This document shows, in pieces, positions 45,000-54,087 of a DNA stretch of 64,000 nucleotides (position 1 is the first letter of the stretch; each line of letters begins with the position of its first letter). Source of the DNA: CAZHOV01 sp964534315 (GTDB lineage: Bacteria > Bacteroidota > Bacteroidia > Chitinophagales > Saprospiraceae); contig CAZHOV010000006.1 of NCBI GenBank assembly GCA_964534315.1, forward strand, positions 1 through 64,000, written 5' to 3'. The translations under genes and the position numbers were made by a program. The notes under the pieces are model-generated. The model worked only from the letters and a program-made list of their open reading frames with translations. It did no database searches and was not told where the DNA came from.

Positions 45000-47900
45000 A
45001 TGAAATTATATAAAAATATTCTTCTACTTACTTTCCTTTTTTTCTTTACGCTTCCAGCTACCTATTCGCAGGGATGCGCCCAACTTATTGCCGAAAATAA
45101 AAATATTAACGGCACCCAAGTACTCCGGACAATTACCCAAACACTGGTCGTAAGAGGAACCTACCGCTACAGTATTCAGCTATTACTTGATGACAGGGGG
45201 GTAATGGCTCGTGTGTTTTCTAAAGATGGAGTCGACCTCAATCAGGGAGATGAAATCATCTTTCTGGATAACAACCAACGGAAAAAGATTTATCGTTTTG
45301 TTGAAATAGGGGAGTTAGACCGGCAAGGGAATATCCCTGTCTACTCCAATGTACTCAAACTTGATCTCAATGCAATAGATTGGTTTAATAGCTCCAACAT
45401 TAATACCATTTATATCAAAAATAATATCAGTAATAAGATTCGGAAATTCTCTATCAATCCAATGCGTCAAAAGGAGTTTAAAAAGTTGGCTGCTTGTTTC
45501 AACCAAAGTACTCAACGAGAAGGTGTAAATGATGTCGCTATTGAGGGAAATGAATTAACACCTAAATCAAATGTTGCCGCTTCAGGTAAATCCTCCGGTT
45601 CCAATATTTCAGGTGCAGAAAATGCCAACGATCCGGAAATTACGGATCTTAGAGAGGAACTGAATCAAACGAAAATTTCCTTGCGAAGACAAATTGAGGA
45701 AGAAAAGGCAGGAGCCGAATCGATCAAAAAACAACTGCAGGAAGAAGTTATGCTGGCCAGGGAAAATGCAGAAGCCAAAAAAGCTGAATATGCGCAGGAA
45801 GTGTTGGAAGCCCGAAAAAAGTCAAGTGAAGAGATATCCAAGACACAGCAAGAGTTAGCTCTTCGTGTTCAGGAAGCTCGTCAAAAGGCCGATACGGAAA
45901 TTGAGCGCATCCAGTTAGACGTCATCGAAACAAAAGAAAAGGCAAATAAAGAAATCGAAAATGCCCGCCTGGAATCTGCTCAAGCCGTTGCTGATGCCCG
46001 TCAGAAGGCTTCTGATGAGATAACTGCCATTAAAGAAAGATTGGAAGTAGCTAAACTGGAATATGCCGATGAGATAGCTTCAGCTCGCGAAAGCGCCCAG
46101 ATAGAGCTCGAAACCATCCGCTCTGAAACCGAGCAAGTCATCAAACAAGCCCGATTAAAAGCTTCTGAGGAAAGAGAAAAAACTGCTGAAGACGTCGTTC
46201 AGGCTAAAAAAACAGCTTCTCAGCAAATCTTCCAAGTACAAGAAGAAACGGCAGAGAAAGTAGCCCAAATACGTGAAAATGCCGTTCTGGAAAAGCAAAA
46301 ATATGCTATTGAAGTGGCTGAAGCCAAACGCAAAGCACAAGAGGAGAAAGCCCTCATCATGGAGAACAGCGCCGCCGAAATCGCCGACATTAAAGAAAAT
46401 GTTGCTAAAGAAAAGGAAACGGCAGCACTCGAAGTGGCAGAGACCAAAAAGAAAGCAGCCGAAGAAATAAGCAAAACCCGCCAGGCAGTAGCATCTGAAA
46501 AAGAAAAAGCGTTCGGAGAAATAGAATCGACCAAGAAAATGTCTGCAGAAGAGATTGCAGAAGCGAAAGCCCAAGCGGCAGCCGAAAAGAAAAAATCAGC
46601 AGAAGAAGTACTGGCAGCCAAAGAGCGTGCTGCACAAACTATTGAAGAAATTAATCAGGAAGAAATCCAAAAAGTTCAGGAAGCTAAAAAACGAGCGGAA
46701 GAAGAAAAGCGACTGATCGCTGAAGAGGTAGCCGCAGCCAAAGAGCGCGCTTCCCAGGAAATTGCCCGAATCCAGAAGGAGGTTCAACAAGCCCTTGAAG
46801 AAGCAAAGACAAACGAAAAAACGGTTAAACAACAAACGGCTGAAGAAGTCATGGCTGCGAAAGAACGAGCCAATCAGGAAATTTCAAAAGCCCAGGAAGA
46901 AGCAACACTGACGGTCACTGAAGCAAGAAAAAATGCAGATAACGCGAAAGGAAAATACGCTAGTGACGTAGCTTCCGCCCAACAAACTGCGGAAGAACGA
47001 TTAAAAGCCATCCAAGAAGAAGTGGCTAACGAAATCGAAGCGGCTAAGGCAAAGGAAAACGAACTAAAGCAAATGTCAGCCGAAGAAATTATGGCTGCCA
47101 AAGAAAAGGCTGCCGCCGAATTGACTCGTATCCGCGAGGAAACAGCACGTTCCATCGCCACCGCAAAAGAAAAAGCTGCTCTGGCCGATCAGGAATCTGC
47201 CAATCAAGTGGCCGAAGCTAAACGGAAAGCTGCTGAAAACATCGCCAAAATAAGATCGGATGAGGCCGAACAAGTGCGGCTGGCCAAAGAAAATGCCGCC
47301 GCCGAAAAGCAAAAAACCGCGGGCGAAGTGGCTCAGGCAAGAGAACGTGGAGCTGAAGAAATAAAAGCGATTAAAGAACAGACGGCTACCGAAGTACAAC
47401 TTGCACGTGAAGCTGCCACCAAAGCTAAAGAAGAATCGGCACTCCAAGTGCTTGAAGTAAAAAAGCAATCAGCCGAAACCATCGCCCTGGCACAGGAAGA
47501 AGCTGCTAAGGAAGTCGCTCAAATCAAAGAACAAGCAGCCGAAGCAATTGCCCAGGCAAACACCGAACTAGAACTTAAACTCGTAGAACTTTCTAAGCAA
47601 AAGGAAAAAGCCCAGCAAGAAAATGATGCCGAAATTGCCGCCGAACGGGAGAAAGCCAATGCCGAAATTAATGCCGCCAGAGAAGATGCCGCGCTAAAGA
47701 AAAAGCAATATGCTCAAGAGGCGGAAGATGCGCGGAAAAAGGCGCAGGAAGAAATCGCTCAATCTCAAAAGCAATCATCTGACGCTATCTATGAAGCCAA
47801 ACGACAAGCGAAAGATGAAATCACCAAAGTGAAAGAAGATGCTGCCGCTCAAATTGCAGCAGCTCAACAACAAATCAAAACAGCTCAGCAAAATGCCGCC

Positions 47901-48155
47901 AAATACCAGGAAGAAGCAAATGTCGCCAAACAAAATATGGAAAGCGCTAAACAACAAGAACTGGAAGCTCAACAGAAATTAACAGAGATCCAGTCGCAAC
48001 TCAATGAAGTGCAAACTAATCTCAATCAAAAACAACAAAAAGTTACGGAATCGGACCAAAAATTGAAAGAATTACAAACAAAAATAAAGGAAGCGGAGTT
48101 ACGATTAAAAGCCTTAGAAGAAGAGTATCAAAAGAAAAAAGTAAACGATAACTAA
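45000..48155 (+). CDS. Secreted giant coiled-coil protein
   Basis: A 1051-residue exported protein: signal peptide MKLYKNILLLTFLFFFTL ending near TYSQ; a beta-rich N-terminal domain (about 25-170, with TYRYSIQLLLDDRGVMARVF); a polar linker (about 170-210); then about 830 residues of A/E/K/Q-rich helix. The coil repeats [VI]xxAKxxAxxE[IV] with spacings of 11, 18, 22 and 29 residues, that is, mixtures of hendecads and heptads, which predict a long nearly straight rod. No sorting domain closes the protein. First of four close genes with a thioredoxin-like protein and an asparaginase domain. Family not recognised; envelope or filament role inferred. Confidence 0.85.
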   Translation: MKLYKNILLLTFLFFFTLPATYSQGCAQLIAENKNINGTQVLRTITQTLVVRGTYRYSIQLLLDDRGVMARVFSKDGVDLNQGDEIIFLDNNQRKKIYRFVEIGELDRQGNIPVYSNVLKLDLNAIDWFNSSNINTIYIKNNISNKIRKFSINPMRQKEFKKLAACFNQSTQREGVNDVAIEGNELTPKSNVAASGKSSGSNISGAENANDPEITDLREELNQTKISLRRQIEEEKAGAESIKKQLQEEVMLARENAEAKKAEYAQEVLEARKKSSEEISKTQQELALRVQEARQKADTEIERIQLDVIETKEKANKEIENARLESAQAVADARQKASDEITAIKERLEVAKLEYADEIASARESAQIELETIRSETEQVIKQARLKASEEREKTAEDVVQAKKTASQQIFQVQEETAEKVAQIRENAVLEKQKYAIEVAEAKRKAQEEKALIMENSAAEIADIKENVAKEKETAALEVAETKKKAAEEISKTRQAVASEKEKAFGEIESTKKMSAEEIAEAKAQAAAEKKKSAEEVLAAKERAAQTIEEINQEEIQKVQEAKKRAEEEKRLIAEEVAAAKERASQEIARIQKEVQQALEEAKTNEKTVKQQTAEEVMAAKERANQEISKAQEEATLTVTEARKNADNAKGKYASDVASAQQTAEERLKAIQEEVANEIEAAKAKENELKQMSAEEIMAAKEKAAAELTRIREETARSIATAKEKAALADQESANQVAEAKRKAAENIAKIRSDEAEQVRLAKENAAAEKQKTAGEVAQARERGAEEIKAIKEQTATEVQLAREAATKAKEESALQVLEVKKQSAETIALAQEEAAKEVAQIKEQAAEAIAQANTELELKLVELSKQKEKAQQENDAEIAAEREKANAEINAAREDAALKKKQYAQEAEDARKKAQEEIAQSQKQSSDAIYEAKRQAKDEITKVKEDAAAQIAAAQQQIKTAQQNAAKYQEEANVAKQNMESAKQQELEAQQKLTEIQSQLNEVQTNLNQKQQKVTESDQKLKELQTKIKEAELRLKALEEEYQKKKVNDN

Positions 48156-48205
48156 TTCGTTTAATCCAAAATTAGCCTGATTTTCTGATTAAAACCGTGT
48201 TCGAA

Positions 48206-49714
48206 ATGAATTTACCTCATGCATTAAAGCTTATCGGCTTTTTGCTCTTGTTTTTTCCAAATGTATTACTAGCCGACAATGGCTACGAAATAAAAGTTAA
48301 AATTGAGAACTTCGATCAGAAAGAAATCTTTCTGGGGCATTATCTGATGGATAAACAATACATCAACGATACTGCCCGGCTGGAAAGTAATGGTTATTTT
48401 ACGTTCTCCGGGGATAAAGCCCTGGCCGGAGGCGTTTATCTGGTCGTGTTACCTCCCGATAACAAATTCTTTCAAATCCTAGTCAATCCCGACGAACAGC
48501 ATTTTACTCTTACTACCTCTATGGAAGACCTTGTCAATAAACTGGACGTCAAAGGTTCGGCAGATAATGAGCGGTTTTTTGATTATTTAAGGTTCCTTAA
48601 TGAGAAAAGACCGGAATCCGATAACATCAGAAAACAAATAAAGGAAGCAGAAGGAGATGAGGGGGCCCGGAAAAAACTTGAAAAACAACTGGATAAAGTG
48701 AATGAAAGCGTTACGGCGTATCAGAATGATATTCTTGAGAAACATCCTGAATCCCTCACTGCCCTGATCATTAAGTCAACCAAGGAGCCTCCGATTCCCG
48801 AGTTTGAAGGAACTAAAGAAGAAATTCAAACACAAAAATGGCTGTACTACCGGGAACATTATTTTGACTACCTTGACCTGAGTGATCCCCGTATCCTGAG
48901 AAGTCCGGTGCTTTTTAATCGGGTGACTACCTTTATCAATAAGCTCACCGTTCAGCATCCTGATTCTATATCCATGGCCGTAGACCGGGTGTTAGAAGCA
49001 ATGAAAACTAGTGACGAAACCTTCAAATACTACCTGGTTCATTTTCTTAATGAATATGCCGGCTCTAAAATTGTCGGCATGGATGCCGTATATGTCCATC
49101 TGGTTGAAAAATACTACATGACCGGAATGGCAACCTGGACTGAAGAGGAGCAATTGCAAAAGATTATCGACAACGCCAAAACACTTAAACCAATACTTAT
49201 TGGTAAAACAGCACCTGACCTCAATATGCAATTGCTTGACCTGGAAGGTACTATCCTGGCCAAAGAGAACGAAAATGAGTATAAACGATTTAAAACAAAA
49301 GGATTTGTTCCTCTGCATGAAGTGCGTGCGCCCTACATTGTACTTGTCTTTTGGGCTCCCGATTGCGGGCATTGTAAAAAATCAATGCCAAAGCTAGGAG
49401 AATTTTATGAAGAGTTTAAAGACAAAGGGGTGGAAGTATATGCCGTATGTTCCAAAACATACAAAGACATGCCTGCATGTGCCGAGTTTTTAAAAGAGCG
49501 AAATCTGACAGGCTGGATAAATGCCGTTGATCCATTCTTTAAAACAAAATTTAAAACCATTTACGATATTCGTACAACACCACAAGTCTTTGTATTGGAC
49601 GATGAGAAAGAAATACTAATTAAGCGTATCGGTATCGATCAATTGAAAGAGGTGATGAATGATATGATCAAGCGAGAAGAAGCTAATGATGGTTCAGAAA
49701 AATCTAAACCTTAA
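48206..49714 (+). CDS. Secreted thioredoxin-fold protein, paralogue of 15209-16630
   Basis: A 502-residue exported protein from ATG 48206 (signal segment MNLPHALKLIGFLLLFF). Domains as in its paralogue: DUF4369-like N-terminus, a charged helical middle with LEKQLDKVNESVTAY, and a thioredoxin domain with CGHC at 387-390 and RTTPQ near 459. It has an extra loop before the active site (LAKENENEYKRFKTKG). It follows the coiled-coil gene by 50 bp and the asparaginase-like gene starts 2 bp later. Disulfide reduction or isomerisation of periplasmic proteins is likely. Confidence 0.87.
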   Translation: MNLPHALKLIGFLLLFFPNVLLADNGYEIKVKIENFDQKEIFLGHYLMDKQYINDTARLESNGYFTFSGDKALAGGVYLVVLPPDNKFFQILVNPDEQHFTLTTSMEDLVNKLDVKGSADNERFFDYLRFLNEKRPESDNIRKQIKEAEGDEGARKKLEKQLDKVNESVTAYQNDILEKHPESLTALIIKSTKEPPIPEFEGTKEEIQTQKWLYYREHYFDYLDLSDPRILRSPVLFNRVTTFINKLTVQHPDSISMAVDRVLEAMKTSDETFKYYLVHFLNEYAGSKIVGMDAVYVHLVEKYYMTGMATWTEEEQLQKIIDNAKTLKPILIGKTAPDLNMQLLDLEGTILAKENENEYKRFKTKGFVPLHEVRAPYIVLVFWAPDCGHCKKSMPKLGEFYEEFKDKGVEVYAVCSKTYKDMPACAEFLKERNLTGWINAVDPFFKTKFKTIYDIRTTPQVFVLDDEKEILIKRIGIDQLKEVMNDMIKREEANDGSEKSKP

Positions 49715-49716
49715 GG

Positions 49717-50217
49717 ATGATTCAGGTATTTGTCACCGGAGGCACTTTCGACAAGGATTACAATTACATTACGGGAAAACTGTATTTTAAGGATACCCAC
49801 CTCAAACAAATGTTTGATCGCGGAAGGTGTACCCTTGATATCGATGTCAAAACACTTATGATGGTCGATAGTCTGGATATGAACGAAGCAGACAGAGACA
49901 TTATCGTTCATAACTGTAAAAAATCGAGTTCCAGCCGAATACTGATCACTCACGGTACCGATAGAATGGTGGAAACAGCTACCTACCTTGCCGAAGCCAA
50001 CCTTAAAGATAAAACAATTGTACTGACGGGAGCGATGGTTCCCTACGCTTTTGGTACCTCCTCAGACGGATTCTTTAATCTAGGGTCTGCCCTCGCTTTT
50101 GTTCAAACCCTGCCACAAGGTATTTATATCGTCATGAATGGTCGATATTTTAATTGGAATGACGTAAAGAAAAATTCAAAAACCGGTAATTTCGAAGAAT
50201 TAGATATTCCGGTATGA
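49717..50217 (+). CDS. Single-domain asparaginase-like protein
   Basis: A 166-residue protein corresponding to the N-terminal domain of type I L-asparaginase. It keeps the first nucleophile threonine T10 (GGTFD) and the T81-D82 pair (THGTDRM), plus LTGAMVPYAFGTSSDG, but the whole C-terminal domain is absent. Similar short asparaginase-domain proteins exist in other bacteria, so it is not obviously a fragment. Activity is uncertain. It starts 2 bp after the thioredoxin-like gene, so translational coupling is probable. Confidence 0.85.
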   Translation: MIQVFVTGGTFDKDYNYITGKLYFKDTHLKQMFDRGRCTLDIDVKTLMMVDSLDMNEADRDIIVHNCKKSSSSRILITHGTDRMVETATYLAEANLKDKTIVLTGAMVPYAFGTSSDGFFNLGSALAFVQTLPQGIYIVMNGRYFNWNDVKKNSKTGNFEELDIPV

Positions 50218-50235
50218 CTTTAATTGACTTTATTA

Positions 50236-50460
50236 ATGGATTATTTGGGCTTAGTTTTAGAACTTTTATTTCTTGCACTTGGGGTTTATGTCTATCTTTT
50301 TGCTCTTGGAAAAATAAAATTTAAAGATCCGACAACTGCCCAAAAAGCAGAGCAATTCAGGCTTCAAAATAAGGGGTGGATGCGAATTTTATCTATTGCT
50401 CTTATTGCAATTATGGCACTGGAAATAAGTATTCATTTCTATCAATTATTTTCTTCATGA
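50236..50460 (+). CDS. Small membrane protein
   Basis: A 74-residue protein from ATG 50236 with two transmembrane helices (MDYLGLVLELLFLALGVYVYLFALG and ILSIALIAIMALEISIHFY split by a basic loop). Fourth and last gene of the coiled-coil cluster, 18 bp after the asparaginase-like gene. I recognise no family. Confidence 0.65.
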   Translation: MDYLGLVLELLFLALGVYVYLFALGKIKFKDPTTAQKAEQFRLQNKGWMRILSIALIAIMALEISIHFYQLFSS

Positions 50461-50684
50461 TTTATTCCCTATCTTCAGCATTCTTTCAGGTATAAGAATT
50501 TATCTGATAGGTTACAATATATATGAGATTAAATCTATTTAGGATTGCTTATATTTTCTTATTATTGCAATTCAGAAACAATACTATTTGACTTTTTGGG
50601 AGTTTACATTAATAGATTATTGAAGATGTGACTCCTATGCATGTGTATTATTTATAATGAGTGAAATGTTCAATTTATAGTCTT

Positions 50685-52307
50685 ATGAAAAAAGCTTTAT
50701 TCATTCACCTGGTTTTTTCCTTCTTTTGCATCACGTTATTCGGTCAAACCCGTGTCGCTGAAAAAGAGTTTTACGATTCTTCAACCGTAAGAGAAATCCG
50801 AATCAATTTTGAACAAGATAATTGGAACGACTTGCTTGACTCCATGCGCTTATATGGGGATGAAATGCTGCTGGCCAAAATTAAGATCGATGAAGAAGAA
50901 TTCGAAAATGCTGGTGTTAGATACCGGAAAAGCAGATCTTTCTCCGTAGGAAAGAAACGAAATCCCTTCCATATCGAATTAGATTTCGTAGACCGGGGAC
51001 AGAATTATCAGGGGTTTAAAACGGTTATTCTTTCCACTGCCCTCCGAGATCCAAGTATGGTCCGGGAAGTCATGGGCTTCGAAATAGCCCGCAAATATAT
51101 GTACGCTCCCAGAGCAAATTATGCAAGACTCTACATCAACGATAAATACTATGGCCTCATGATAAATGTTCAGGCTGTAGATGAGGTATTCTTAGAACAA
51201 AATTTCGGATCTTTCGAAAATACTTTTGTCAAAAGTGATCCTCCAAAAGATGAAAAAGTGCCACAAGGTTGCAGAAGTGATGTCTACGCCTCACTCCAAA
51301 AAGATAATACGCTCTCTTGCCTGATGAATAATTTCGAATTGCTCTCAGATCACGGTTGGAGAGAACTGTATGAATTAACTGAAAGATTAGCTGATGACTC
51401 AGAATCTATCAATGAAGTAATCAATGTAGATCGCGTACTTTGGATGCACGCATTTAATAATATGCTTGTCAATCTCAGCAGTTATTCAGGGCAATATTCG
51501 CCAAACTACTTTTTGTACAAGGATGAGTTTGGAAAATTTAATCCGATAGTCTATGATCTCAACCTAAGTTTTGGTAGCTATAAAAATATTGGCCAAGGCT
51601 CTGACCTTGACCTAAAAGAGCTTCAACAATTAGATCCCTTACTCCATGCCGATAACCCGTCAAGGCCGCTAATCAGTAAGCTACTCGCTAATGAAAAATA
51701 CCGAAAAATCTATATTTCTCACCTAAAAACAATTCTTTACGAAGTATTTGAAAGCGGTTGGTATGAAAAAAGAGCAAAAGAATTGCAACGTCTGATCACT
51801 GTACCTTTTTACAATGATCAAAATAAAGATTACACTTCCGGCGAGTTCAATAGAAGCCTAACAGAAACAATTGGAACAAAGAGTAAAATTCCGGGTATCG
51901 TGGAGTTAATGAGTAAGCGAATTAAGTTTTTAAAGAAACACCCTGAAATATTGGTATTGCCGCCGAATGTGGTCGATCTGAACGTGTATAGTCGTGAACA
52001 ATATGGGTTAAAAAATATCGATCAATTTAAGATTACGGCTAAAGTAGACAGACTACCTAACAGAGTTTGGTTATTCTACCGATTTTCTCCTGACGCCCCC
52101 TACATGGAGGTAGCCATGATGGACGACGGGAAACATAATGACGGTGAAGAAGGTGATTACGTGTTTGGTGCAATTATTGATCCTAAAGGTAAATCTAGCT
52201 CGATCGAATACTATATATTTTCGGAAAATAGTAAATCAGTAGATTTCGATCCGCCAAATTATATGTTTTCCCCCCATAAATCAGATTTAAAGGAATTGAA
52301 TGAATAA
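50685..52307 (+). CDS. Secreted CotH-family protein (first copy)
   Basis: A 540-residue protein from ATG 50685: signal peptide MKKALFIHLVFSFFCITLFGQ, a CotH kinase-like domain (about 40-440) with NPFHIELDF, LSTALRDPSMVREVMGFEIARKY, LYINDKYYGLMINVQ, and the metal-loop PIVYDLNLSFGSY, and a C-terminal beta domain (MMDDGKHNDGEEGDYVFGA). Bacterial CotH is a Ser/Thr protein kinase of spore coat in bacilli; secreted homologues in Bacteroidota are uncharacterised. Tandem with the next gene, overlapping it by 8 bp. Confidence 0.85.
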   Translation: MKKALFIHLVFSFFCITLFGQTRVAEKEFYDSSTVREIRINFEQDNWNDLLDSMRLYGDEMLLAKIKIDEEEFENAGVRYRKSRSFSVGKKRNPFHIELDFVDRGQNYQGFKTVILSTALRDPSMVREVMGFEIARKYMYAPRANYARLYINDKYYGLMINVQAVDEVFLEQNFGSFENTFVKSDPPKDEKVPQGCRSDVYASLQKDNTLSCLMNNFELLSDHGWRELYELTERLADDSESINEVINVDRVLWMHAFNNMLVNLSSYSGQYSPNYFLYKDEFGKFNPIVYDLNLSFGSYKNIGQGSDLDLKELQQLDPLLHADNPSRPLISKLLANEKYRKIYISHLKTILYEVFESGWYEKRAKELQRLITVPFYNDQNKDYTSGEFNRSLTETIGTKSKIPGIVELMSKRIKFLKKHPEILVLPPNVVDLNVYSREQYGLKNIDQFKITAKVDRLPNRVWLFYRFSPDAPYMEVAMMDDGKHNDGEEGDYVFGAIIDPKGKSSSIEYYIFSENSKSVDFDPPNYMFSPHKSDLKELNE

Positions 52308-53991
52308 TTGCTTGTATCTAAATTACTATTTTTTAGTTTTTTACAATCATATTGCACCCCTCAAAAACAACTTTTCAACCTCATGCGTAAAATGGTCGGG
52401 CTTAATTTATCTGGTCTTTTGCGCAATGACACTTGTAGGGCAGAGCAATGGGGTGGGAACTATCCCTGAAGACTTCTACGATCCTTATAAAGTTAGAGAT
52501 ATCAAAGTCTATTTTGCTCAGTCTGACTGGGCTGGGGTGTTGGATTCCGTAAAAAGGTCGGGCTCCAAAGAACGTATCCTTTGTAGCCTCGTGGTTGACG
52601 GAATACCTTATGATAGTGTAGGAATCCGCTATAAAGGAAATAGTTCCTATTTTAATGTCTCCAAAAATGAAGAGGAAAAATTACCCTTCAATATCAAATT
52701 AAACCAATTTGTGGATCATGATCTCCCCGGAAATTATTCAAAAATAAAGTTATCCAATATATTTAGAGACCCGAGTTTCGTGCGGGAAATGCTTTCCTAC
52801 GAAATTGCCGGTAAATATATGCCGGCTCCCAAAGTGAATTTTGCCAGGTTGTATATCAATGATGAATTTCACGGGTTTTATAATAATGTAGAGTCCATAG
52901 AAAAAAAGTTTTTAAAAAAACGGTTTGACACCAAAAAAGGCATTCTCTTCAAATGCGACCCGATATCTTGGGATATCGAGCCTAAAGATGGGTGCAAAAA
53001 AGGAGATAAAGCTTCTTTAATGTATCTGGGGTCAGACCCGAAGTGTTATGAGGGGTATTACGAGCTAAAATCAGATGATGGCGGATGGGATCAACTGGTC
53101 AATCTGACCTATGCGCTTAATGAAAAACCAGTATTGCTAGACTCTGTCCTTAATGTTGATCAAGCATTATGGATGCTGGCTTTCAATAATGTATTGGTGA
53201 ATCTGGACAGCTACACCGGAAGGCTATGCCACAATTATTATCTATATCAGGATAAAAAAGAGTGTTTTCATCCACTTGTTTGGGATATGAATCTTTCTTT
53301 TGGCGGTTTCCGTTTCGATGGTAGTGGCAAACCTTTGTCTAATGAAGAAATGATCACCCTCAGTCCTCTAGTACATTTTAAAAATAAGGAGCGTCCGTTG
53401 ATTAGTGTTTTACTGCAAAATAAAAGGTACCGCAACCAGTACATTGCTCACCTGAGAACGATCGTGGAAGAAAATTTTGCAAACGGCTGGTACCTTAACA
53501 GAGCTCGCGAAATACAGCAATATATCGATTATTATGTGCAGTCTGATGAAAATAAGCTGTATTCTTATGAAGCATTTAAACGTAATCTGGACTCCACAAC
53601 ACTTGCCGGAAAAGTGGAGATCATAGGCATCTCAGAGCTTATGGAAGGAAGGACAAAATATCTCCTCAATCATCCTATTTTCTCCAAAACACCACCGGAA
53701 TTATCGGCACCTGTACATACGATTCGGGAGGAAGAAATGATAGAAATAAGAGTTCAGGCAAAAGATGCCCTGAACGTCTACCTACGCTATCGTAAAAATG
53801 ACTACAGCAGGTTTAAAGAACTTGAAATGAAAGATGATGGTTTAAGCTATGACGGAGCTGCGAATGACGGCGTGTACGGAATCTCTATTCCTTATGATGA
53901 TGACCTCCAATATTACTTCCTGGCAGAAAAAAATGATGCTGCCATTTTTCTTCCTCCCAGAACCTCCCAAGACTGTTTTTCTGTTGAATAA
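52300..53991 (+). CDS. Secreted CotH-family protein (second copy)
   Basis: A 563-residue paralogue. It starts at ATG 52300 inside the previous gene; no later ATG precedes the domain, so the hydrophobic segment (SGLIYLVFCAMTLVG) starts around residue 34 and the signal peptide has a long N-region. Motifs parallel the first copy: PFNIKLNQF, LSNIFRDPSFVREMLSYEIAGKY, LYINDEFHGFYNNVE, LVWDMNLSFGGF and C-terminal EMKDDGLSYDGAANDGVYG. Tandem duplication is evident. The two are more than half diverged in sequence, so the event is old. Confidence 0.84.
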   Translation: MNNCLYLNYYFLVFYNHIAPLKNNFSTSCVKWSGLIYLVFCAMTLVGQSNGVGTIPEDFYDPYKVRDIKVYFAQSDWAGVLDSVKRSGSKERILCSLVVDGIPYDSVGIRYKGNSSYFNVSKNEEEKLPFNIKLNQFVDHDLPGNYSKIKLSNIFRDPSFVREMLSYEIAGKYMPAPKVNFARLYINDEFHGFYNNVESIEKKFLKKRFDTKKGILFKCDPISWDIEPKDGCKKGDKASLMYLGSDPKCYEGYYELKSDDGGWDQLVNLTYALNEKPVLLDSVLNVDQALWMLAFNNVLVNLDSYTGRLCHNYYLYQDKKECFHPLVWDMNLSFGGFRFDGSGKPLSNEEMITLSPLVHFKNKERPLISVLLQNKRYRNQYIAHLRTIVEENFANGWYLNRAREIQQYIDYYVQSDENKLYSYEAFKRNLDSTTLAGKVEIIGISELMEGRTKYLLNHPIFSKTPPELSAPVHTIREEEMIEIRVQAKDALNVYLRYRKNDYSRFKELEMKDDGLSYDGAANDGVYGISIPYDDDLQYYFLAEKNDAAIFLPPRTSQDCFSVE

Positions 53992-54011
53992 CTTATTTCA
54001 CCGATAATTCG

Positions 54012-54019
54012 TACTTTTG
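54012..54019 (+). promoter_or_regulatory. Candidate -7 element for the pterin genes
   Basis: TACTTTTG, a full TAnnTTTG match, 69 nt before the PTPS start; the upstream TTG lies 25 nt away, longer than usual. Confidence 0.4.
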
Positions 54020-54087
54020 CGCCAATTGAAAAGGACAGCCTTTGCTGCCTTTGCTTTTTTTGATATTCTGGTTTTATATTAAAGTTA

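Noticed and set aside
46155..47468. Cys/Phe-rich minus-strand readings of 76-139 codons opposite the coiled-coil gene
   Set aside because: They are antisense shadows of GAA/GCA/AAA-rich codons (giving F, C, S and L) with no family or signal of their own.
49717..50217. Frameshifted asparaginase pseudogene
   Set aside because: No remnant of the C-terminal domain is found downstream in any frame, the next gene is an unrelated membrane protein, and short asparaginase-domain proteins are known.
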